Origin: Odontesthes bonariensis
Lineage: Eukaryota; Chordata; Actinopteri; Atheriniformes; Atherinopsidae
Length of the DNA stretch: 64,000 bases
Direction of reading: 5' to 3'
Assembly (NCBI RefSeq): GCF_027942865.1
Contig: NC_134510.1
Location: 24,793,209-24,857,208 of the forward strand
Each line of letters starts with the position of its first letter. Within the stretch, counting starts at the first letter, position 1. The translations under genes and the position numbers were made by a program. The notes under the pieces were generated by a model. It did not search any database. It was given only the letters and a program-made list of their open reading frames with translations, and was not told the origin of the DNA. Shown here piece after piece: positions 55,771 through 64,000 of the stretch.

Positions 55771-58440
55771 CTTTTCACGAATTTATACAATGTATGTTGA
55801 AGACCAAAAGTTATTTGTAATATAAGATTGAGATATATCCCTTTTAACTTATTGAAGATTCCTGAACTGAGTTTGGCACAAAGTGGTGAGTCATGACCCT
55901 TCCATGCTTGGAAAGAATATGACTTAAGTGGATGCTCTTTTTATACCTAATTCTGACACCCTCACCTGTCAACTGTTAATCTGCTTATTGTAGGATCATC
56001 CAAAATGGGGAAACCCGTAAATTGTATAAATGAACATGGAAACGTATTTACATTTCTGAATATAATAAAGTTTGGCAGTGAAGACACTGAAAATCATCCT
56101 TTACTTGTGTGACTTTTTGTACTCGTGTCTGCTAACTCAAGGTTTGTAAAGAAAAATTTTTAAAAAATGGACAAATTCCAGATTTTAGTGTTATTACATT
56201 TAGGATAACATCTCAACTTTTACAGAATTGGGTTTGTACTGCTTAGACCCTGTAAATAACCAGCATGTCTGTATCTGCTGGGGCTTTCAGTATTGTCAGA
56301 ACAAAAAACCTAATTGTCTTTTAAATATGCACCATGAAAGGAAAATATACCCATAGCAAAGTAATAGATATATAATGAAATCTTTCATTAACATTTTAGG
56401 CTCCACGTACGAAACAGAGCCTCGGGAGGGGTTGAGCTGTGATGGAGCCTACGGCAAAATTTAGGGAACAATAAAGCAAGCATTAAAAGGACAACAAACT
56501 AAATTACATATAATGAGCTTTGAGCTGGCACTCTGAAAGCACCTTTTTAGGACCAGTGCAGACACAGCACAATGTGAATAACATCAAAACTGAATTGCTA
56601 TAACCAGAAAGTCAAACTTTTTGCTACTGTGAAAGTTTAATGACTAAATGCTCAACTGCTTCAGATGAGTCCTGCATTGACTCTGAATGCTTGTAAGGCT
56701 TTTTGTATTGATTTTATTTTTTGTTTGTTTGTCTGTTTATGCAGAGAGAGGAAGGAGAAATGAATGTTTCTAAGCAATAGAAATCCTTCAGTGCTGGACA
56801 GAGTTTGTAACTTTTTAAGAAGTGGCATAAAAATGAAACCTTTCAACATCCTACAAACACTTCAGCACACATCTACATCTATATTAGTACTGTGCAAATT
56901 TTTTTTTTTTAACTCTGCCTTTCTTTATTATTTGAATCCAAGCAGCCAGACGTTGTTGTAAATCTTTTAAAGTGGTTTTGAGCGATATTTCTTCGGGCTT
57001 TCTGTAGATTTCTATTTTTTTCTTTTCACTCATTTTCAGTCCATTCCTTGTATCTGACCATTTTACAGAGGAATGTGTCTTTTTGTTTGTTAAGCTACTT
57101 AACTCTGACCCATAAACCACTCAAGCATAAAAAGGACGCCTAACTCAGGGATGAACCAGTGCTGTATCTACACATAACCCACATCTTAGCAAAGTATAAT
57201 TTTTTAATTGTATCCATAACTGTTTTGTTACCAGCAGCCTGGCTCAAAAACAAATAGTTAATCCCACTCCTTTCAGTTGTATCTATGAAAAAGGCCAAAG
57301 ACAACAGTTTGACAGCCATAAAATTGTATTTTTACGCCAATAAAGTGATTCCCAAAGAGCTTTTAGCCAAAAAGTTGGTACGCTTTAGCATGATGAGCAG
57401 TGTGTCCTTAGAGAATCGCTGGAAACTGGACAAGAAGAGGACAAAAGAAGAATTGTCAGGGATAAAAAGACATTAAACAGCAGCTGAACAGTATCAGAAA
57501 GGGGGGGGGGGGGCTTAGGTATGCAGAATGACACAATAATTAGACTGAAAATTAGAGGTAACAGGTGGATTACTCCTGAGGTGTTTAACAACCACTACAA
57601 AAAGAGATACAAAAAGTGATATTTTGTGTCTTGAATGTATATTTGGATGCTCTTGAAATTCTCTGACGGTATAAAAATGCCCTCACTTGACAAAGAAATG
57701 CAAACAGTTCAGAGATGTTACATTTAAACAAGAAATTGAGATGTGATGTCACATCTTTAAAACTGTATATAAGAGGTGGATGTAGGGTTTGTTGTATCAT
57801 TAATTGGATTATGCACTCATGTCTCACTTGAAGCCTTGGGTTCAGTTTTTTTTGTTTGAACCATCTTGCTCTTTTAAAATGGCAGTATTTTTTAAAAAAA
57901 AAAGTATTTTGAGTTGAAACTTGAATAAGGGTATGACAAGAGACCTTTATGAATAGAAAATGAATAGAAATATACCAGAAAAGCATGTAAAAGCATATCT
58001 AGGGCTACATGAGAATTAATCTTTTATGCACAAAGTTAAGTAGAAACAGAATGATGTATAAATTCATTGGACTGCATTTTATTTTTAGTTTTTTTTAGTT
58101 TTATTTACAGTACAGTTGGTTCTGTATCTTTTTGTCATTGCGAAGGGGTTTGTGACTTTATGCCTAATCCCTCTGCAACTATTATACATCTGTTGGTCGA
58201 CTGAGATCATACAAGTCGAAAGTATTGTGTTTTAGTTGTAGAGATTCTGACCAAAAAGAAAAAGGCCAAATAATTCCTACATCATTTCTACAATAATTAC
58301 ACATTCTGAGGCTTTCGAAATGGCTGTCGGTTTTTTTTCAAAATGGTGAACAAATTTCAAGTTTTCGGAAACAGTCTTGCGTCAGAATTTGTTCCTAATT
58401 ATTAGAGGCAAAATGTTCCAAAGTCAGATCAACTCCATTT
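55771..58440. other. Intergenic region between ASH1L and DAP3
   Basis: AT-rich, no gene recognised. Low-complexity features are a poly-T run at 56899-56911 and a poly-G run at 57500-57512. The human neighbours MSTO1, YY1AP1 and GON4L are not seen here. Confidence 0.5.
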
Positions 58441-58470
58441 TCCTCTTTTGCTGTCTCCAGGCTTGGACGA

Positions 58471-58663
58471 TCTGATTGGCTTAATGGCGGTTATACGTCA
58501 CTTCCTGTAGTGCATGATGGCGTCGTCCATGACAGATCTGGCACATTGACTTCGACTGGGACTGTGCATTATATATTCTCCGTAAGCCAAACTGTTGATG
58601 CCTTTCTATTGATGAAATTAGCCGACATTTTCACCACGCAGCATTTGACGAACTGACCCGCCG
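58471..58663 (+). promoter_or_regulatory. dap3: DAP3 promoter and untranslated exon 1
   Basis: A TATA-less promoter with an inverted CCAAT (ATTGG 58475-58479), a CRE-like TACGTCA (58494-58500) fused to an ETS/GABP site ACTTCCTG (58500-58507), and a YY1-like GATGGCG (58518-58524). ETS plus YY1/CRE is usual for nuclear genes of mitochondrial translation. The exon ends at CCG|GTGAGT (58663). Confidence 0.6.
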
Positions 58664-58855
58664 GTGAGTCGTTTTCGCGGCTCGGGTTTGTTAGACCCGC
58701 TTGGGAGCCGAATCTAGCTGTTAGCTAAGTGTTTACGCAAGGTTACAGGGCACTGCTGTGTTGATACATATCCCATTCATTTTTATTTCTTCTTGTGGCT
58801 CACATAACCGCTGAAAAAGTAACCTAATTTCCCTTTATCGTTTGCGTTTCAGATC

Positions 58856-61800
58856 ATGGCCCTTCACAGACTCACCCTCAGGCTGCGACCAACGGTGAGG
58901 TCGATTTTCACTGATGTTTCAGTGCACTGAAGCTGCGGTGACATAACCTGAGCCGTTCACTCAAAATGATTTGCCCTGGATTTTTCTAACGTAGTTTGAG
59001 GTGTCACGTTTTAAAAAAGGGGGAGATTGCAAATGTTTTAATCTAGTGCTGTTGTGTTGCAGATAACACACGTGAGATCCCTTCACACCAGTGGAGGTGG
59101 GCAGCTGCAGGAGGCTGTGGCTGTGCAGACAGAACCGGAGCCCATCTCAGTATGCAGAACACAAGAGAGTGACCCGGTAACAGGAGCTTTTTTTCATGGG
59201 ATATGGTTAATGTACTCTAATGGGTTCGATTGAAGACACTTTGGAGTAATTTAGACATGCAATTAGTTACCTAGTGATTAAATGACGGGTGTAGCACAGA
59301 CATTTAATGATCCCGATGCCACTGAATCTTTTCTAAACTCCAAAGACTTAATTGCATAGTAAATAAAGCTTAACCATGCTACATATATTTTCATGATTTC
59401 ACTACTAGACATGTTAACAGTTCTAATACTCTGAATCTGACCCCAGGACATGAATCTTTGTGCTGGAAAGAGTTTATGAGTCCGGAAAGTCCACAAAGCT
59501 GAGCCAAAAAAAGTTTTCTGAACCATTCGAGCTTACAGTCTTAGTCAGAATCTGTTAAGGTTTTGTCATTTCTGTCTCTCAAAGACTTGGGAATGTTAAT
59601 GAACCTTTTCCTCACATCCCGTCTGCGCTACTATATTCTTTATACGTAGATGAATACAAGTAGCCTCTTTCATTTGTAGATTGGGCAGTATTGACCAATC
59701 ACAATCGAGAACTGGTTGCAAAGCAGGTGAACAAAGCAGGTGGAGGGCAAACGGTGCAACACACTGGCTGAAATAAAATCTCTAAACTGTTGTCAAACGA
59801 CTTATTTTTGTGATGTTGACTAATAAGTTCATATTGGTGTCTCTCCAGGCGTTCCACTCGGAGAAACATATCGGACAGTTTTACACTCTGCCTTCCGCAC
59901 ACGTCCGCTCTCTGTTCCCTCATGGCCTCCCGTGGCGCTATCAGCAGCAGGCAGGTTCCTCTTTGGATGTTGGGAGTTAATGAGTGACATCTGGCTAATT
60001 AAATAATATACATGTTGTAAATTTGAAATGAAAATACCTGTATGAAGTATACGAATAGAAAGTGTTCTGTGTGGGTTTTAGGTGAAGACGTTTAATGAGG
60101 CCTGCGTCATGGCGAGACAGCCAGCTCTGGAGGTCATCTCTTACCTGAAGAAAGCAGACTACAGCAAACCTGCTTTGAGATATTTATTCTGTATCCTTCC
60201 AAACACGCACGTGCACATGCACAAACCCCTCTATTCTTGAACTTGAATAAAGCTGTTATCCTTATGGCGTTGCTCAGATGGGTTGAAGGGTAGCGGGAAG
60301 ACGATGTCTCTGTGTCACACAGTTCACTTCTGCTACACGCAGGGGTGGCTGGTGCTGCATGTTCCTGATGGTGAGACACACACAGTCGCACACGCCAGAT
60401 GCTTGTTAGCGGAAAAGAAAGGACTGCACACGGCGATAACGGTAACCCTGCCACCTTTCCCATGTCTTCGACAGCACACCTCTGGGTGAAGAATTGCAAG
60501 GAGCTGCTGCCATCATCCTATAAGGCCTCTCGCTTCGACCAGCCACTACAAGCCATAGCGTGGTTGCGCAACTTCAAAATCACCAATGAACCGTTCCTTT
60601 CAAAGGTAGAAACATTTACTCTGTGTCTTTTGCTTCACTTTAAAAGCCTGATGGCGCTAAGTTGTCAGACTTGTAGGCCTTAATATGTTTTAATGACTTT
60701 GATTCACTTGATATCTTAATCAGCAAACACTAACGGGGAGGAGCTCACTCGTGTTTCTGTTGTAATTGTGTCTACAGCCACGTGCTATTCTTATATCTCA
60801 CTGGGTTTGGGTGTTTCGGAACACAAGCTCTCTGTATGTACAGAAGTTAAACACAACACTCTTATCACTTTGCTTTAACTTCTGGCAGCCTACAGCAAAC
60901 CTGAGAGCTTGCCACAAACTTGTCCATCAGGTGTGATTGTTCTGGGTTTTTTTTTTTTCTGTAATTTAACACTGTTTTCAGTCACTCAAGCCTTGAAAAC
61001 CAGATCAATCAAAGCTCAAATGGAACAAAACTTGAACCACACGTGCACCACAAACAAGTTGGACTTGAATTTAAACATTGTCGTAACCAGACTGAAACTT
61101 TTGTCAGTCGAAATCTCCTTCGTCTCATCCGACCTTCATTTCGTGTACATATCCTGTCATGTTTTCAGGTTTGTCTTCAGCTTTTTTTTGCTTGGATTCA
61201 AACTGAATTTGGCCTTTTTGAATTGGCTGAATAGAAGTTATGTTTACCTGGCGGTAATCTGCAGAGACTGAAGCCATTTGGGGGGACGAATCTGTCTTGC
61301 GTTACTATGACCCACAATGCATTGCAATGTTAACAACAATGGTAGACTATGAGTGAAAGGCTTTTCTCTGATATTAAAAAGAAAGTCTTCCTGAGTCTTT
61401 TGGAAATCGTACCCAAAGCCAGTGTTAATCTAATAAGCCATGTAAGTCTTATGAGTCGGACTTCAATTTAAAGCTAATGGAGGATTAGGAAATGTGTTTT
61501 GCAGATGGTACATGAACACTAACTGTGGGTTTGCAGCAGTTTTAAGGCACATGATAATGGCACTATGACACCACCTGTCATATTATGTTACATTTTAATT
61601 ACATTAAAAAAAAAAGCTGCCTTAATGTTGGTATTTTTAAAAAGTTGCTAACCACCTAGGAAGAAAAGTCTACTCAGGAGTCCCTTAGAAAACCTCTAGT
61701 CGAGCGTTTTTTGTTGCTCTTTGTGTGTAAAACAAATTAAAACATGATAAATTCATTTATTTACTACATTGGTGACTGAAGTCTAAAGAAAAAGACCATT

Positions 61801-63786
61801 GCACAGCTAAAAAACTGAGGAATTGATTTGTTTAGTTAATGCTATCTTATTTCACCGGCGGTTTTGGTTTGGCAGGTGATCTGCACAGGTCGTGTAATTA
61901 GATATCGGTGCTATCCAAACATCCCACCTGCACTAAGCAAAACTGGTGGATGGATATGCAGTTTTAATGGTGCTCCCCGGATACCCTGAGCATCTTAGAA
62001 CTGGGACTTTGTAACTTGTAATTTGGTAATCCAAAGTCTGCAGGTGGCAAATTAAAGCTGAAGGCGCCCCGACATCCTGTAAGAACAATAAAAGCGGCAA
62101 AAACACTAATCACTTCTGATCAGAACTTTCCGAGTAAAATCAGAGCAGACGCAGAGATTCTTGAGTTGGACGAGCTTTAGCTGCATTTTAAGGCAGAAAC
62201 TTTTTCCTGGAACTAGGGTCTTTGGGATGGATCCGTAACCTCGTGGAAGTGTGTGACTTGAAATGTTTGGGAGTAAATGCATCTTAAAAAAAAAAAAAAA
62301 GCACCTCCTGGTTTAACTGTCTGTGTTGGCAGCTCCGGCTGTTGGAGAGGACGTAGTTTGCCCAATCCAGCCTGTAACTCAGACCTCAGTTGTAATGCAA
62401 AACACTCCAGGCTGAAGTCATATTTTAATTCCTTGGAAAAAAAGCTGTGGGGTTAATCAGGATCTGGGATCTGTTGGTCAAAATGAACCTTTTCTGTCCA
62501 GGCAACCATTTACCTTATGTCCAATCACATGAATTAATGTCAGTGCAAACAAACACTGGTAACGCAAATTTATCTAAAAGAGAAAAAGAAAAGTGAGTGA
62601 ACCTGTCCCATTTCCTTCCCAGATAAAAACAAAGCATCGCTACGTCTGGACAAAGAGGGAGTCCACTGACGAGGGACGTACACTCGCAGAGCTTGTGGAT
62701 CAGGTGAGTTCCCTCCCATCAGTGTAAACGACTGTGGATGACTCTCCTTTGCTTTTTATTTTTGCCTGAGTTTATCTCCTTCGAGTCGAGCTTCATCTTC
62801 ACCTCATGTGTGCTCTGTGTTGATCAGTATCCAATGAACTGAGCCCAATGAAGGATCAGCACAATATTGTTGTGGCTGTGCCTGTGAATATCTCCCTTTC
62901 TGTCAGTCATCCTTCTGTTTTAGTCTTTGTGGACACACATTTGTGTTTGGCTTGCCAGCGGGACTTCTTTAGGGGATGATATTAATTTGACTCGAGCATC
63001 TGTTGTTTAAGAGCAATCTCACTGCGAAGTTTGACAAAATATGGGAGATTTATAAGTCGTATTATTTCTCACCTAATCTGTCTCAAATCCAAACATCCAC
63101 AGGCTTAGAGTGAAATAAATTGAGTGTGAAATTACTCTCTCCTACCCTATGCTGACTTCACCATAACTGTGTTGCTCTGAATCGTTTTGTTTTCCTTCCA
63201 CGCTGTCTTATTTCCTTTCATAACACGCAGTCATCAGGCCTGAATGGTTTTCTGTGCTGCAGGGGATATCACGTGTGAAGAGCAGCAGCGACGTTGTGGG
63301 GGCAGTGATGAAGGAACTCAGGCTGCAGAGCGGGCAACCAGGGGTGGACTTCCGCCTGGCTGTGGTGGTGGATGGTGTCAATGCCCTGTGGGGACAATCT
63401 AGCCTAAAGAAGGAGGATAAGACTGCTGTGAGGAGGAGGGGGGGGGGGCTTCTCAATGCTGGCATGCCTTGAATTCAATGTTTGTTTTGTTTTGTCTCCA
63501 CTTGTTGCAGATGTCAAGTTTCATATGTCTCGTTGTCTCTCTGCCATCAGGTGGATCCAGAAGAGCTCACCTTGATTTACAACCTGAGAAAGCTGACGAA
63601 GAACGACTGGGTGAGAAGAGCACGAGTGCTGACAACAGTCACTGTTGAACATGACGTTTGAACAGTTTTTGATGAATATTCCCTCTCTTGTCCCAGACCG
63701 GAGGTGCCATCATCACCACTCTGTCTCAGACGGGGTCTATTTACACTCCAAAGGGTGCCTACTTACCACAAGAGCTGCTCGGAGAG
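58856..63786 (+). CDS. dap3: DAP3 / mitochondrial small-ribosomal-subunit protein mS29 (MRPS29), 3' end beyond window
   Basis: Exons: 58856-58894 (ATG at 58856), 59063-59176, 59849-59950, 60082-60190, 60278-60370, 60475-60605, 62623-62703, 63263-63427, 63551-63610 and 63697-63786, all in phase: 328 codons. The human protein is 398 aa, so about 70 residues and the stop lie to the right. The N-terminus [13 protein letters not shown] plus THVRSLHTS is a basic mitochondrial presequence. A Walker A P-loop GLKGSGKT sits at about residues 123-130 (human GEKGTGKT). The Walker B-like strand is [13 protein letters not shown], followed by [21 protein letters not shown]. mS29 is the GTP-binding head protein of the mitoribosomal small subunit and a pro-apoptotic factor. 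One donor (after 59950) must be GC (CAG|GCAGGT) to keep the family frame QQQ-VKTF. The gene points away from ASH1L. Confidence 0.93.
60606..62622 (+). other. dap3: DAP3 intron
   Basis: Starts GTAGAAACAT and ends CCTTCCCAG. No nested gene was recognised. The 120-codon frame at 60909-61271 shows no family similarity. Confidence 0.6.
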
Positions 63787-64000
63787 GTCAGAGGACATTT
63801 GATTGTACCTAACAGACTGCCACGGCAGATTAGTCTTTGCATTTAATTACTAACTTCGATCAATGGCATATTGACATTTTTTTTATCATCAGGGAGCAAC
63901 AAAAAGGATCGTTTGTCTAACAATACAGCAAGGAAACACCTTTCTTGCTGTATACGTACATTTAAAAACAAAAACAAAAAAACATTTCATATTTAATTGG
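63787..64000 (+). other. dap3: DAP3 intron, cut by the window edge
   Basis: Begins GTCAGAGGAC. A direct/inverted TTTCTTGCTGTA-like motif with AACAATACAGCAAGG is seen near 63918-63950, otherwise unremarkable. Confidence 0.5.

Noticed and set aside
60909-61271. 120-codon frame within the DAP3 intron
   Set aside because: Hydrophobic low-information translation, no family match, no splice context.
1-64000. CRISPR arrays, bacterial operons, riboswitches
   Set aside because: No spaced direct repeats or bacterial signals; this is vertebrate nuclear DNA.

Overview
The window is vertebrate nuclear DNA, almost certainly from a ray-finned (probably percomorph teleost) fish. It has multi-exon genes with GT-AG introns, compact introns, fish-type mobile elements and an abundant percomorph-type repeat. 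The gene order FDPS - RUSC1 - ASH1L - DAP3 corresponds to the human 1q22 neighbourhood (from general knowledge, not a search). All gene models below were built by hand from splice sites, reading-frame phase and remembered protein families. No alignment was run.

Layout. (1) 0.7-7.1 kb: a first, + strand copy of farnesyl diphosphate synthase. It has lost its N-terminal exon and has an in-frame TGA in its second exon, so it looks like a young pseudogene. Its last intron holds a foldback element and a broken LINE. (2) 7.2-15.3 kb: a mobile-element block with two large near-perfect TTAA-flanked palindromes, a LINE carrying reverse transcriptase plus a restriction-like endonuclease, and a hAT element bounded by terminal repeats and an 8-bp duplication that keeps only a BED zinc finger. 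(3) 15.4-20.7 kb: an intact second FDPS copy with a TATA/CCAAT promoter and apparently two alternative N-termini. (4) 22.6-38 kb: RUSC1 on +, an eleven-exon coding model of about 1830 aa with a RUN domain and a C-terminal SH3. (5) 54.6-39.5 kb on the - strand: an ASH1L gene whose twelve coding exons join in perfect phase into about 2002 aa, convergent with RUSC1. (6) 58.5-64 kb: DAP3 (mitochondrial ribosomal protein mS29) on +, running off the right edge.

Most notable observation. The ASH1L gene keeps the N-terminal conserved block, the AT-hooks, the block just before the AWS domain, the post-SET '[10 protein letters not shown]' block and a recognisable C-terminal tail. The exons for AWS-SET-post-SET and for bromodomain-PHD-BAH are absent. 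The missing SET region would have to lie in introns of about 80-130 bp, and the missing reader region in introns of about 490 and 115 bp. This predicts a non-catalytic, reader-less ASH1L paralogue that is still an open gene.

FDPS makes C15 farnesyl diphosphate in the mevalonate pathway, RUSC1 is a trafficking/signalling adaptor, ASH1L is normally a chromatin H3K36 methyltransferase and DAP3 is a mitoribosome GTP-binding subunit. They are linked by conserved synteny rather than by a common pathway.
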